A stretch of 64,000 nucleotides of DNA from an uncultured Bacteroidales bacterium (GTDB taxonomy: Bacteria; Bacteroidota; Bacteroidia; Bacteroidales; Muribaculaceae): positions 26,409 through 90,408 of the forward strand of contig CADAFP010000023.1 of NCBI GenBank assembly GCA_902787185.1. The letters run 5' to 3'. Positions 16,975-26,704 of the stretch are shown piece by piece. Made by a program: the position numbers and the translations under genes. Position 1 is the first letter of the stretch. Every line of letters begins with the position of its first letter. The notes under the pieces are model-generated. The model was not told the origin of the DNA. It did no database searches and saw nothing but the letters and a program-made list of their open reading frames with translations.

Positions 16975-17874
16975 TTATTTCCCGAGATATTCGCTGGGGG
17001 TTAGGCCTGTCACTTTCTTGAACAGGCGGGTGAAATGGTGGGGATAGTTGAAGCCCAGCAGGTGTGAGGTCTCACTGACGTTATGGCCATGCATCAGCAG
17101 GCTCTTGGCTTGGTTGATGACGTAGGTGTGAATGTAGCTGATGGCCGTGCTGCCTGTGGCCTTGTGGATGATGTCGCCGAAATAGCGGGACGAATAGGCC
17201 AGCTCCGAAGCGCAGTAGGCGACGGTGGGAAGGCCTTGTGTGAGCTGGCGTCCCTCGCTGAAGTATTGTTGAAGCAATCGATGAAAGCGCTTGAGCAGGT
17301 CGCTGGCGCCCGGGTCGTCCTGAGAGAGTTGCCGCTGATAGATGCGGTTGCAGTATTCCAGCAGCAGCCGCAGATAACCAATCAGAATACTCCTGAGCAT
17401 GGGCGAGTCGTCATGGGCCGTCAGTTCTTGCCGCATCAGGCTAATCAGTTGTGTGATGCAGTGCCAATCGTCTGGCGTCATCAGCAGGGAGTCGGCATAG
17501 AAATAGGAGAAAAACTGGTAACGGTCCATGTGGTGTTCCAGTTCTGTGCCATGCAGCAGTTCGGGCGACCACAGCAGCACCCACCCGCTCAACGAGATGC
17601 GTTCGCCATTATCCTCAAGCCCGCCCAACTGGCCTGGTGCGACAGCAATAATCGACGCATTCTCATCGTTCAGCTGCATGGTTTTCATGCCGTATGAGAG
17701 GAGATTGGGGAACTGGCGCTGGATGAAGAGTCCATACACACCGTAGTTGTTCAAACTGTGACGGAATGGCGACACTTCGTCATAGTGGATAATGCTCACC
17801 AGCGGATGCAGTTCGGGCGCTTCCACAAATCGGGCATAAGCGTTGGGATTGTCAACTTTCAGAATCTTCTTCAT
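16975..17874 (-). CDS. AraC-family regulator 1
   Basis: 299 residues from the Met at 17874 (MKKILKVDNPNAY). The N-terminal sensing domain has RHSLNNYGVYGLF. The C-terminal double helix-turn-helix has ELAYSSRYFGDIIHKATG and SHLLGFNYPHHFTRLFKKVTGLTPSEY. It lies divergent to the acetyltransferase/flavodoxin/hydrolase operon at 18098 and probably controls it. It is a clear paralogue of the regulator at 29391-30290, which has the same layout. The ligand is unknown. An earlier in-frame Met at 17922 is less likely; a -7-like box lies at 17905-17912. Confidence 0.9.
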   Translation of the reverse strand: MKKILKVDNPNAYARFVEAPELHPLVSIIHYDEVSPFRHSLNNYGVYGLFIQRQFPNLLSYGMKTMQLNDENASIIAVAPGQLGGLEDNGERISLSGWVLLWSPELLHGTELEHHMDRYQFFSYFYADSLLMTPDDWHCITQLISLMRQELTAHDDSPMLRSILIGYLRLLLEYCNRIYQRQLSQDDPGASDLLKRFHRLLQQYFSEGRQLTQGLPTVAYCASELAYSSRYFGDIIHKATGSTAISYIHTYVINQAKSLLMHGHNVSETSHLLGFNYPHHFTRLFKKVTGLTPSEYLGK

Positions 17875-18097
17875 CGTGAACGTGATTATCGGGGACTCGT
17901 GCTGCAAAGATATAAAAAACAAGGCAAATAAGCGAAAAATGGTATTAAATTTTGTTGACGATATTTGTTTTCGGTGAAATTGGTAGATTTTAAGCCAATT
18001 TGTGTAAGACCTGTGTCAAATACTTTGATTAATTTTGCACTGCCATCGTGAATAGACAGCAACCATAGTAACATGATAACAAAGCGTGTGTATTTTT

Positions 18098-18667
18098 ATG
18101 ACGATACAGGAGTTCAGGGACTATATGGCATCAGGCAAGCCTATTGAAGGCGGCTCTGAGGTGCACATGATGTTTCACAAGCTTTCTCAGGAGGCTTTGC
18201 GAATCACGGCCGAGATTAACGGGAAGTACCATACCCCCGAAGAACTGCACGACTTGCTCGAGACGCTTTGGGGACGGGAGTTTCCCCATAGCGTGGGTAT
18301 GTTCCCGCCGTTCTATACCGACTGCGGCAAGAACACCGTCATCGGTGAGCGCGTCTTCATCAACATGGGCTGCAAGTTCCAGGACCAGGGCGGCATCACC
18401 ATTGACGAGGGGGCACTCATCGGCCATAACGTTGTGCTGGCGACACTCAACCACATGATTGACCCGAGCAAGCGTGCCGGGATGACCTATGCGCCCATCC
18501 ACATCGGCAAGAATGTTTGGATTGGTGCTAACGCCACGGTGCTTGCTGGAGTGACTATCGGTGACGGTGCCATTGTTGCCGCTGGTGCAGTGGTCTCGAA
18601 AGATGTGGCACCCAACACCGTTGTTGGCGGCGTCCCTGCCAAATTAATCAAGAAGATTGAAGTTTAA
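18098..18667 (+). CDS. Hexapeptide-repeat O-acetyltransferase (maltose/galactoside acetyltransferase-like)
   Basis: 189 residues. A left-handed beta-helix acetyltransferase of the LacA/NodL/Maa family using acetyl-CoA on a sugar or similar hydroxyl. The start has the family's helical region ([19 protein letters not shown]). Hexapeptide turns ([32 protein letters not shown]) and the terminal [10 protein letters not shown] follow; the H in LNH is the expected catalytic His. It is the first gene of the operon divergent from AraC 1. The Met at 18086 is less likely. Confidence 0.88.
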   Translation: MTIQEFRDYMASGKPIEGGSEVHMMFHKLSQEALRITAEINGKYHTPEELHDLLETLWGREFPHSVGMFPPFYTDCGKNTVIGERVFINMGCKFQDQGGITIDEGALIGHNVVLATLNHMIDPSKRAGMTYAPIHIGKNVWIGANATVLAGVTIGDGAIVAAGAVVSKDVAPNTVVGGVPAKLIKKIEV

Positions 18668-18682
18668 TAATTAAATAGTGAC

Positions 18683-19222
18683 ATGATGAAAAGAGTTATA
18701 GTTATTTCGACGAGTCTGCGCCATGGATCAAACAGCGACCTGCTTGCCGATAAGTTTGTGGAAGGCGCTCTGGCAGCCGGACATGAGGTGGAGAAGATTT
18801 CCCTGGTGGGCAAGAACATTCAGTTCTGCAAGGGCTGTCTTGCCTGCCAGCAGCTGGGCCGGTGTGTCATCGATGATGATGTGAACGCCATCATGGCCAA
18901 GGTGTTGAAGGCCGATGTCGTGGCATGGGCAACTCCCATCTATTATTATGAGATGAGCGGCCAGATGAAAACGCTCATCGACCGCATGAACGCCATGTAT
19001 CCGCTGGATTATCAGTTCCGCGACGTGTATCTGCTGACCACTGCGGCCGAAGCTGAGGAGCAGACTCCCAAGCGTGCCGAGGCTGGCCTGACGGGATGGA
19101 TTGACTGTTATCCCAAGAGCCGTTTGGCAGGCACCCTGTTTTGCGGCGGCGTGAACCAGTCCCGTGATATTGAGGGTAATCCCAAGCTTCAAGAGGTTTT
19201 TGAATTAGGTAAGAAAATATAA
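18683..19222 (+). CDS. Flavodoxin family NAD(P)H-dependent oxidoreductase
   Basis: A 179-residue cytoplasmic flavoprotein. The FMN phosphate loop is STSLRHGSNSDLLA, the Cys-containing motif is CKGCLACQQLGRC, and the isoalloxazine loop is ATPIYYYEMSGQMKTLIDRM. It is related to the flavoprotein at 14258 but lacks a leader. It lies in an operon after the acetyltransferase and 1 bp before the hydrolase. Confidence 0.9.
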   Translation: MMKRVIVISTSLRHGSNSDLLADKFVEGALAAGHEVEKISLVGKNIQFCKGCLACQQLGRCVIDDDVNAIMAKVLKADVVAWATPIYYYEMSGQMKTLIDRMNAMYPLDYQFRDVYLLTTAAEAEEQTPKRAEAGLTGWIDCYPKSRLAGTLFCGGVNQSRDIEGNPKLQEVFELGKKI

Positions 19223-19223
19223 G

Positions 19224-20318
19224 ATGATGAACAAAGTTTTATTTGTCGCAGTGCTGCTGAGCGTCATGCTCGCTGCCTGCACCACTAAAGGTAGTGACAA
19301 TAAGGAGAATATGGAGACAACATTGAATTTGACGCAAGAGTGGGACAAGACGTTCCCCAAGAGTGACAAGGTGGACCACAAGAAGGTCACGTTTAAGAAC
19401 CGTTACGGCATCGAGCTTGCTGCCGACATGTACCTGCCGAAGGACGCCAGCGGCAAACTTCCCGCTATTGCCGTGAGCGGTCCGTTTGGTGCCGTCAAGG
19501 AGCAGTCCAGCGGCCTCTATGCCCAGCACATGGCCGAGCGTGGCTTCATCACCATCGCCTTTGACCCGTCGTTCACGGGCGAGAGCGGCGGCGAACCGCG
19601 TCGCATGGCGTCGCCCGACATCAACACCGAGGACTTCCTCGCTGCCGTGGATTTCCTCAGCGTGCAAGATAATGTAGACCCTGAGCGCATCGGCATCATC
19701 GGCATCTGCGGCTTCGGTGGCATGGCAGTGAACGCAGCCGCCCTCGATCCCCGTATCAAGGCCACTGTCGCCTCGACGATGTACGACATGTCGAAGGTGA
19801 ATGTGGAGGGCTATTTCAAGAGCGAGGATTCCAAGCAGCAGCGCATGGAGAAACGCAAAGCCATCGCTCAGCAGCGCACCGAGGACTACAAGGCTGGGAC
19901 CTACAAGCGTGCCGGTGGCGTCATCGACCCGCTGCCCGACGACGCGCCTTTCTTTGTGAAAGACTACTATGACTATTACAAGACCAAGCGTGGCTATCAC
20001 GAGCGCAGCGGCAACTCTAACGACGGATGGAACGTCGTCGGCTGCCAGTCGTTCATGAACCAGCCGCTGCTGGCTTGGGCGCATGAGATTGAGACTCCTG
20101 TGCTGCTCATCCATGGCGAGAAGGCCCATTCACGCTACTTCAGCGAGTACGCTTTTGAGAAGATGACGGGCGTCAAAGTCGAGGGCGAGAGCAAAACCGT
20201 CGGCAACAAGGAGCTCCTCATCATCCCCGGTGCGGTGCATACCGACCTCTATGATGACAAAAACCAGAAGATTCCCTATGACAAGATGGAACAGTTCTTC
20301 AAGGAGAATCTTAAGTAA
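19224..20318 (+). CDS. Alpha/beta hydrolase lipoprotein (dienelactone hydrolase-like)
   Basis: 364 residues with a lipoprotein signal (VMLAACTT), so membrane-anchored in the envelope. The fold is that of YcjY-like dienelactone hydrolases. The nucleophile elbow is GICGFGG, with Cys where many hydrolases have Ser. The acid region follows LLIHGEKAHSRYF and the His lies in PGAVHTDLYD. It would hydrolyse an ester or lactone, substrate unknown. It starts 1 bp after the flavodoxin gene, so translation is probably coupled. Confidence 0.85.
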   Translation: MMNKVLFVAVLLSVMLAACTTKGSDNKENMETTLNLTQEWDKTFPKSDKVDHKKVTFKNRYGIELAADMYLPKDASGKLPAIAVSGPFGAVKEQSSGLYAQHMAERGFITIAFDPSFTGESGGEPRRMASPDINTEDFLAAVDFLSVQDNVDPERIGIIGICGFGGMAVNAAALDPRIKATVASTMYDMSKVNVEGYFKSEDSKQQRMEKRKAIAQQRTEDYKAGTYKRAGGVIDPLPDDAPFFVKDYYDYYKTKRGYHERSGNSNDGWNVVGCQSFMNQPLLAWAHEIETPVLLIHGEKAHSRYFSEYAFEKMTGVKVEGESKTVGNKELLIIPGAVHTDLYDDKNQKIPYDKMEQFFKENLK

Positions 20319-20329
20319 AAATCAACACA

Positions 20330-21334
20330 ATGAGAACCATCGCATTAATTATCGCATTATTGACCATGGCAACAGTTAACGGACAGATGCTGACCGAGCG
20401 TCAGCAGGGATTGGCGGCATGTGCCTGCCTGATGGCACAGGGTGATTTGGTACGCTTGGAGCCGGCAGTAAAGCAGGCCCTCGACAATGGCGTGACCATC
20501 AACGAGCTGAAAGAAGCATTCTCGCAACTCTATGCCTACACGGGATTCCCGCGTTCGCTGAATGCCCTCGGCGTATTGGGCAAGGTCTTGGAAAACGGTA
20601 ACCCTGCATGGCAGGAGGGTAAGCCCTGGACGCGCCCCGCCGAGTGGGACGATGCCCGCAAGGCCTACGAGCTGGGTGTGAAGAACCAGACGCAACTCTC
20701 GGGCCGTCCGTTTGACTACACTTTCTGCCCTCAGGACGACTACTATCTGAAGGCGCACCTCTTTGGGGACATATTCGCTGGCGACCAGCTGACTGCTGCC
20801 GACCGCGAAATCGTCACCGTGGCCGCGTTGAGCGGTCTTGTGGGGGTGGCACCTCAATTGGCGGCACACAAGCAGGGCGCGGTGAACATGGGCAACAGCC
20901 GTGAACTGGTTGACGAGCTTTGTGCATGGCTTGACAAGGAGGGCTACACCTTGCGCAGCAACTGGCCTAAGGGCGAGCCCAATACCGCCTACGCCCAGTA
21001 CTTTGTCGGCAACAGCTACCTGGCGCCTATGGAGGGCGGCATGGCCAACGTCACCTTTGAGCCTCGCTGCCGCAACAATTGGCACATCCACCACAAGCAG
21101 GTGCAGGTGCTCGTCTGCGTCGCTGGCCGCGGCTGGTATCAGGAGTGGGGCAAGGAGCCGGTCGAGATGACTCCCGGCACCGTCATCGCCATTCCCGCCG
21201 AAGCCAAGCACTGGCACGGAGCCGCCAAGGACTCTTGGTTCCAGCATCTGACCTATCACAAGGACGTTCAGGAAGGCGCTTCCAACGAGTGGCTGGAACC
21301 CGTGACCGACGAGATCTATAACCAACTGAAATAG
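20330..21334 (+). CDS. Exported carboxymuconolactone decarboxylase/cupin fusion
   Basis: 334 residues. It has a signal peptide (1-19), two carboxymuconolactone-decarboxylase-type (AhpD-like) helical segments (about 25-100, YAYTGFPRSLNAL, and 120-205) and a C-terminal cupin (235-330) with WHIHHKQVQVLVC and AEAKHWHGA. CMD proteins act on aromatic breakdown products or as peroxidase-like carriers; the cupin suggests a second metal site. Such proteins are usually cytoplasmic, so the leader is notable. Last gene of the operon. Confidence 0.85.
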   Translation: MRTIALIIALLTMATVNGQMLTERQQGLAACACLMAQGDLVRLEPAVKQALDNGVTINELKEAFSQLYAYTGFPRSLNALGVLGKVLENGNPAWQEGKPWTRPAEWDDARKAYELGVKNQTQLSGRPFDYTFCPQDDYYLKAHLFGDIFAGDQLTAADREIVTVAALSGLVGVAPQLAAHKQGAVNMGNSRELVDELCAWLDKEGYTLRSNWPKGEPNTAYAQYFVGNSYLAPMEGGMANVTFEPRCRNNWHIHHKQVQVLVCVAGRGWYQEWGKEPVEMTPGTVIAIPAEAKHWHGAAKDSWFQHLTYHKDVQEGASNEWLEPVTDEIYNQLK

Positions 21335-21395
21335 AATCTGAATCCATCGACGGTAACAGCAGTGAAATAAAGGTCACGCACCCTATCCAACGGAA

Positions 21396-21436
21396 CTGCA
21401 CCCCAAAAGTTAGAAACAAATACTTTTGGGGTGCAG
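21396..21436. terminator. 15-bp perfect inverted repeat after the operon (terminator or IS-end pair)
   Basis: CTGCACCCCAAAAGT (21396-21410) and its exact complement (21422-21436) flank an 11-nt loop 62 nt after the last stop. It could terminate the operon. The arm resembles the terminal repeats of IS150/IS3-group elements, so a head-to-head remnant of IS ends is an alternative. Confidence 0.6.
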
Positions 21437-21601
21437 CTCATAATGCTAAAGAATGTGGATGTTGATTTCTTTAATCATTGGAATTTATAGTAAATGAATA
21501 AAACTTGGGATTTTTCTTAAAAAAAATCTCATATTTGTATGGATTGTAGTACCTTTGGTGCCTTAGCAAGTTATTATTAATTGATGACAAAGGTAATAGA
21601 A

Positions 21602-22552
21602 ATGAAAAAGAAAAATAAAACGGTACTATGGATGTCGCTGGGCATCTTCTTTCTCATCTTATCATTTGCTCTAACAGCCTGGGTAATTGACGGACGCTCA
21701 CTACAAGCCATCTTTGTCAGCCATGCCTTATCACAGACGACACTGGAGGACTATGCTCAGCAGCGCGGTGACATGACCGACAAGAGCACCGTGGAAATCC
21801 CTGATGATGTGAACTTCCCTCGCGAGATGCGCCAGTACCGCGTGGGCGGCATGCAGGTGTTTCACATGGAGCCTCAGGATGACAGCAAGCCCGTTGTGCT
21901 CTACATCCATGGCGGAGCTTATTACCACAACTATTCCTCGCGGCATTGGGCGGCAATGGCCGAGTGGGCCGCAATGACGGGCTGCGGCATCGTTACGCCC
22001 AACTATCCGTTGCTTTACCGCTTCACGGCCAGGGGTGCCCATCCGCTGATGATGCAGCTCTATCAGCAGCTCATCAAGAAGTACCCGGCACGGCGTCTCA
22101 TCATCATGGGCGACTCGGCAGGTGGCGGGTTCACGCTGGCCTTGGCCCAGGAGATGCGCGGTGACTCCATCGAGCCGCCCAGCCGCCTGGTGCTCATCTC
22201 GCCTTGGGTCGATGTGCTGGGAGGCGATGACGCGTTGCAGCAGCACGACACCTTCCTCAATGCCGAAGTGCTCAGGAAAGTGGGTGCCGATTGGGCTGGA
22301 GAGATGGATCCGCGTGACCCGATGATTTCGCCCCTTTACGGTGACATGGAGGGTCTTCCGCCCACCGACCTCTTCACGGGCACATGGGAAATCTTCTACA
22401 CCGACATCGTCAAGACTTATCACAAGATGGAGACAGCCAGTGTGGACGTGCGGCTGCATGAAGCCGAAAAAATGGGTCACGTCTATCCCCTGTGGCCTTG
22501 CCCCGAGGGGAAAAAGGCCCGTCAGGAAATCGCCGAGATCATCCTGCAATAA
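21602..22552 (+). CDS. Membrane-anchored alpha/beta hydrolase, HSL-type esterase
   Basis: 316 residues from the ATG at 21602, with AAAGGTAA upstream; an ATG at 21584 is the alternative. A single N-terminal membrane segment (SLGIFFLILSFALTAWVI) is followed by a hormone-sensitive-lipase-type hydrolase: oxyanion motif HGGAYYH, nucleophile GDSAGGG, and His in KMGHVYPLW. It would cleave short-chain or acyl esters outside the cytoplasmic membrane. It is separated from the upstream operon by the 21396 hairpin. Confidence 0.87.
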   Translation: MKKKNKTVLWMSLGIFFLILSFALTAWVIDGRSLQAIFVSHALSQTTLEDYAQQRGDMTDKSTVEIPDDVNFPREMRQYRVGGMQVFHMEPQDDSKPVVLYIHGGAYYHNYSSRHWAAMAEWAAMTGCGIVTPNYPLLYRFTARGAHPLMMQLYQQLIKKYPARRLIIMGDSAGGGFTLALAQEMRGDSIEPPSRLVLISPWVDVLGGDDALQQHDTFLNAEVLRKVGADWAGEMDPRDPMISPLYGDMEGLPPTDLFTGTWEIFYTDIVKTYHKMETASVDVRLHEAEKMGHVYPLWPCPEGKKARQEIAEIILQ

Positions 22553-22613
22553 TTGCGTGTTTAGCAAGACAAAACAATCTCTTTGTCTTTTATCAACTGA
22601 ATCAGAACTGTGT

Positions 22614-22643
22614 TTGGCGTTTAGCGAAAAAATTGTATCTTTG
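22614..22643 (+). promoter_or_regulatory. Promoter of the MBL-fold gene
   Basis: TTG (22614-22616), 19 nt, TATCTTTG (22636-22643), 57 nt before the ATG at 22701. Confidence 0.7.
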
Positions 22644-22700
22644 CCCCTGGAAAGAAATCAATTGGGAATTAACTCACCATCTAATAGTATAAGTAGAATT

Positions 22701-23447
22701 ATGATTATCAAAGCAATCCGCATGTTTGACGGTGGTTTTATGAACCAGCCGTTCGCCTTTGGTGGCGAGGAGGGTAGGGATGCCTTCGACGACCAGATTA
22801 TCTATCGCAGCAGTCTGCAGAATTTCCTCATCGACACGGGCGATGAGGTGATATTGATTGACACGGGCTTCAAGACAGGCTATGCAGCTCCCGCCAAGAA
22901 GTATGGCGCTCCGCTATATATGGGCGACAAGGTGGCCGACTACATGAAGGCCTTTGCTGCCACAGGCTACCAGCCCGAGCAGGTGACCAAGATTCTCATC
23001 ACCCACAAGCACCCCGACCACAGCGACTGCATCGGCGAATTTCCCAATGCCAAGATATATATCGCCCCCGAGGATGCTGACGCGATGAAGTTGGAGGGCG
23101 ACAATATCGTCCGTGCCGAGTATGGCCAGCCCTATCACAACTTCCCCAACGCGATGCAGGTGGCCGAGGGCCTGTGGTTCATCGAGGCCAAGGGACACAC
23201 CAAGGGCAACAGTATCGCCATTCTGGAGGATGACGGCCTCTACTACATGTTCCATGGCGATGTGACCTATTGCGACGCTGCCCTGAAGGCCAACAAACTC
23301 TCCATCGTGTTTGAGGACGTGGCGGCAGCCCGCGAGACCCTCGACCGCGTGCGCGACTTCATCAAGCAGAATCCCACCGTCTATCTCTCGACCCATTGCC
23401 CCGAGGGCTATGAGAACCTAGAGATGAAACGTGTGATGAAGCTCTAA
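22701..23447 (+). CDS. MBL-fold metallo-hydrolase (lactonase-like)
   Basis: 248 residues. A cytoplasmic metallo-beta-lactamase-fold hydrolase with HKHPDH for the two-metal site, GHTKGN and FHGDVTYCDA. It resembles N-acyl-homoserine lactonase-type enzymes in size and layout; the true substrate is unknown. The start is set by the promoter at 22614-22643; the frame runs further upstream but into the previous gene. A perfect terminator follows at 23470. Confidence 0.88.
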   Translation: MIIKAIRMFDGGFMNQPFAFGGEEGRDAFDDQIIYRSSLQNFLIDTGDEVILIDTGFKTGYAAPAKKYGAPLYMGDKVADYMKAFAATGYQPEQVTKILITHKHPDHSDCIGEFPNAKIYIAPEDADAMKLEGDNIVRAEYGQPYHNFPNAMQVAEGLWFIEAKGHTKGNSIAILEDDGLYYMFHGDVTYCDAALKANKLSIVFEDVAAARETLDRVRDFIKQNPTVYLSTHCPEGYENLEMKRVMKL

Positions 23448-23469
23448 TCCACGCTGCCATCAGTATAGG

Positions 23470-23503
23470 AACATTGGTGTCTATAACAACACCAATGTTT
23501 TTT
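23470..23503 (+). terminator. Intrinsic terminator of the MBL gene
   Basis: AACATTGGTGT (23470-23480) and ACACCAATGTT (23489-23499) form a perfect 11-bp stem followed by a T-run. Confidence 0.88.
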
Positions 23504-23537
23504 TCGGTAATTTGTTCTCTAAATTGATAAGTTTCAG

Positions 23538-23545
23538 TACATTTG
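23538..23545 (+). promoter_or_regulatory. -7 box of the choice-of-anchor J gene
   Basis: TACATTTG 47 nt before the ATG; the -33 TTG (23512-23514) is 23 nt away, a little long. Confidence 0.5.
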
Positions 23546-23592
23546 CGGTGCGTTATATTTTACTTATTTAATCGACATTAATGCGTTTTTTT

Positions 23593-26500
23593 ATGAAAAA
23601 GGGAATTCACAACTCTTTTAAGGCCCTTTTTGTGGGTCTGATGGCGTTTGCCGCGACTTCTGCGTGGGCAAACCCTGGTGATGTCCTGCTCGAAGAAACC
23701 TTCGACACGCAGGAAGCTTTTGAATCCTGGACCATCGTGGATCAGAACGGTGGCCGCACCTGGGAGTTTCTCAATGGCATGGCTGCTTACATGCTCGACT
23801 ACCAGACCGGCCTTCCGGGCGATGACTACTACATCTCGCCGGAATTTGAACTGGATGCTGACCATGTGTATGAACTGACGTTCTACATGGGCGTGCTGTC
23901 CAAGACCGAGAACCTGCGCGTCCTGCTCGGCACGAGCACCGACCCCGCCTCGTTCACCCAAGTGCTCGCCGATTATCCCAATGTGGTCCGTAGCGACTCG
24001 GGCAACAAGACGGTCAAGGTGTATGCTGCCACAAGCGGCACCTATCGCCTCGCTTTCTATGCCTACAGTGAGCCCGAGCAGCACCGCGTCGAGATTGACA
24101 ACGTGAAGCTTATCGAGAAATCGTCCAAGGGTGTTCCTGGTGAGGTGACCGACGTCATGCTGACGCCTGCCGACCTCGGTGCCAACGAGGCCACTTTGGC
24201 CTTCACCGCTCCCGTGGTGAACGCTGCTGGCGAGGCCTTGAGCGAACTCACCGCCATCGATGTGTATGTTAACGGTGTGCTCGAGAAGACCTTTGAGAAT
24301 CCTGCCGCTGGTGAGTCGTTAACCTATAACGACACCGAGGTCGAGAACGGCTTTAACACCTACCGCGTTGTTGCCCGCAATGGCGAGGGCGAGGGCAGCG
24401 CTACCGAGGTGACCGCCTTTGTCGGCATGGATATGCCCGTGGCTCCCACCAATGCGGTGGCCAAGCTGAATAACGACATGAGCATCACCGTGACTTGGGA
24501 CGCTCCCACGCAGTCGGTCAACGGCGGTTATGTTGACTATAGCGCCATCACCTATCGCGTGGAGCGCAACAGCGAGTCGAGCGGTGTGGTCGCCGAAGGC
24601 ACCAGCGAGACGTCCTATACCGACAATATCCCCGTTACCGAGGGACAAGTCAATGCCAGCTACACCATCACTCCGCTCTATAACGGTAATGAGGGTGAGG
24701 CTGTCGAGAGCAACAGCGTGGTAACCGGCAAGCCCCTTGACCTGCCCTATAGGGCTTCGTTTGCCTGGGGTGAGCAGGAAAACTGGACTCAGGATGGCGA
24801 GGTGCACGATTTTGACTTCTATGCCACGGGCGACATCTATGATGACTGGACTGGTGAGCCGCTCATCGAAGCTCCCGACTATGACGGCGGTTTCCTCGTT
24901 GCCGAGAGCCAGTATGCCGACTATGACACCTATAGCCGCATCGTTTCGCCCATGCTCAACCTGAACAGCGTGAACGTACCCACCATGAAGTTCATGTTCC
25001 ACTATGGCCGCAGCGCGTGGTACGATCCCGAGTGGGATGGCGAGATCGATGACAACATCCAGGTACAAGTCTCCTTTGACGGCGGCGAGTGGCAGGATGT
25101 CGAGAACGCCCGGTTCTTCCTCAACGAGATGACCGACCAGTGGGTGGAGTGTGAGGTGATTCTGCCCAAGAACGCTGACGCCAACTTCGCCAACATCGGT
25201 CTGCTGGCATCGGCCTTGAGCGACCAGATGGGCGCCCGCCGTGACATGTATGTGGACAACATCCGCATCGCTGAGGCCAGCGTTGAGAATGACCTCGCCG
25301 TGACCGCCTTCACCATCGACCCGAAGCGTGTCAACGTGGGCGAGGACTTCGTGATGAAATACGACATCATGAACCGCGGTTCACAGGATGCTCAGAACTA
25401 CACGGTGAACATCTACCGTGACGGCGAACTCTATCAGAGCGTTGCCGAGCAATCGCTTGCCGCAGGTACTTCGACCACGGGTACCGTTGCCTATACCGCC
25501 ACGGTGGCCGATGCTGACATGGAGGCCATCAACTGGCAGGTCGAGGTGGTTTGGACCGACGACATGATGCCCGAGAACAACGAGAGTGCCGTTGTCGCTA
25601 CCTCGGTTCGTCCCAATGAGTTGCCGGCACCCGAGAACCTCTCGGCTGCCACCAGCGGCGATAACGTCATCCTGATGTGGAACGCTTGCCAGTCGGTAGA
25701 GCCTGCACAGGGCGAAATGGAGTATGTGACCGATGACTTCGAGTCTTATCGTCCCTTTGCCATCGACGAAGTGGGCGACTGGACCCTCTATGACGGCGAC
25801 CAGGCCACGACGCTCGTCACTCCGCGCATCCCCGTTAATTACGAGAACCAGGGTGCTCCCATGGCCTTCCAGGTGTTCAACACGACCGAGAGCCAGACAT
25901 GGGTGGACGGTAACATGGACAATGCTTTCATGCCCCACAGCGGTGAGCAGTACATGGCTGCTCCCAGTGTCGATTACCCCTACGAGAACGACGACTGGCT
26001 GATTACTCCGCGTCTCGACGGCCGTGCACAGACCATCAAGTTCTGGGCTAAGGCTGCCACCTTTGACTCGGAGTGGATCAACGTCTATACCTCGACGACC
26101 GACAATCACCACGACAGCTTCGTGAAGCTGAACAGCGAGGAGCGCATCTACGTTGGTGACGGTTGGCGTGAATACTCGTTTGACGTGCCCGAGGGTACCA
26201 GCTACTTCGCCGTGCGCTGCATCCGCCGCAGCGTGATGCTGATGGTTGATGACTTTACCTTCGCTCCCGCAGCCACCGACGAGGCACCCCGCACCTTGAC
26301 GGGTTACAACGTTTATTGTGATGGCAAGATGATTGCCTTTGTTCCTGTTCCCGAGACGAGCTACACTGGTGAGAAGGCCGACAACAGTGCCACTTACTAT
26401 GTGACCGCCGTTTACGAGCAGGGCGAGAGCCTGCCCAGCAATGAGGTGAACGTTCTGGCTACCGCCATCGAGGAAGTCATGGCCGACATGCCTGCCGATG

Positions 26501-26604
26501 CTCGTATCTATGACGTTCAGGGTCGCCAGCTCAGTGAGCTGCAACCCGGTGTCAACATCATCCGTTACAGCAACGGCACCGCCCGCAAAGTCCTCGTGAA
26601 GTAA
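23593..26604 (+). CDS. Large secreted choice-of-anchor J / fibronectin-like surface protein
   Basis: 1003 residues with a signal peptide (KALFVGLMAFAATSAWA). Beta-sandwich choice-of-anchor J domains have the pattern GDDYYISPEFELDADHVYEL (about 75-170) and NDDWLITPRLDGRAQTIKFW (about 795-895). Fibronectin III-like and CARDB-like segments lie between. The last 70 residues end in ARIYDVQGRQLSELQPGVN and RKVLVK, a short sorting-type tail shared with the 1659-residue protein at 43257. It is probably displayed on or released from the outer membrane; whether the tail is a true T9SS signal is not certain. The start at 23593 is preferred over 23581. Confidence 0.82.
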   Translation: MKKGIHNSFKALFVGLMAFAATSAWANPGDVLLEETFDTQEAFESWTIVDQNGGRTWEFLNGMAAYMLDYQTGLPGDDYYISPEFELDADHVYELTFYMGVLSKTENLRVLLGTSTDPASFTQVLADYPNVVRSDSGNKTVKVYAATSGTYRLAFYAYSEPEQHRVEIDNVKLIEKSSKGVPGEVTDVMLTPADLGANEATLAFTAPVVNAAGEALSELTAIDVYVNGVLEKTFENPAAGESLTYNDTEVENGFNTYRVVARNGEGEGSATEVTAFVGMDMPVAPTNAVAKLNNDMSITVTWDAPTQSVNGGYVDYSAITYRVERNSESSGVVAEGTSETSYTDNIPVTEGQVNASYTITPLYNGNEGEAVESNSVVTGKPLDLPYRASFAWGEQENWTQDGEVHDFDFYATGDIYDDWTGEPLIEAPDYDGGFLVAESQYADYDTYSRIVSPMLNLNSVNVPTMKFMFHYGRSAWYDPEWDGEIDDNIQVQVSFDGGEWQDVENARFFLNEMTDQWVECEVILPKNADANFANIGLLASALSDQMGARRDMYVDNIRIAEASVENDLAVTAFTIDPKRVNVGEDFVMKYDIMNRGSQDAQNYTVNIYRDGELYQSVAEQSLAAGTSTTGTVAYTATVADADMEAINWQVEVVWTDDMMPENNESAVVATSVRPNELPAPENLSAATSGDNVILMWNACQSVEPAQGEMEYVTDDFESYRPFAIDEVGDWTLYDGDQATTLVTPRIPVNYENQGAPMAFQVFNTTESQTWVDGNMDNAFMPHSGEQYMAAPSVDYPYENDDWLITPRLDGRAQTIKFWAKAATFDSEWINVYTSTTDNHHDSFVKLNSEERIYVGDGWREYSFDVPEGTSYFAVRCIRRSVMLMVDDFTFAPAATDEAPRTLTGYNVYCDGKMIAFVPVPETSYTGEKADNSATYYVTAVYEQGESLPSNEVNVLATAIEEVMADMPADARIYDVQGRQLSELQPGVNIIRYSNGTARKVLVK

Positions 26605-26626
26605 AACTTCACGACGCACAACAAGT

Positions 26627-26658
26627 AAACGAGCCGGGCTTTAGAGCCTGGCTCGTTT
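26627..26658 (+). terminator. Intrinsic terminator after the anchor J gene
   Basis: AAACGAGCCGGGCT (26627-26640) pairs with AGCCTGGCTCGTTT (26645-26658) around TTAG. Confidence 0.85.
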
Positions 26659-26704
26659 ATTAATATAAGGAATTCTCTTTTTGGGAATTGATGAATGTAC
26701 CTTG

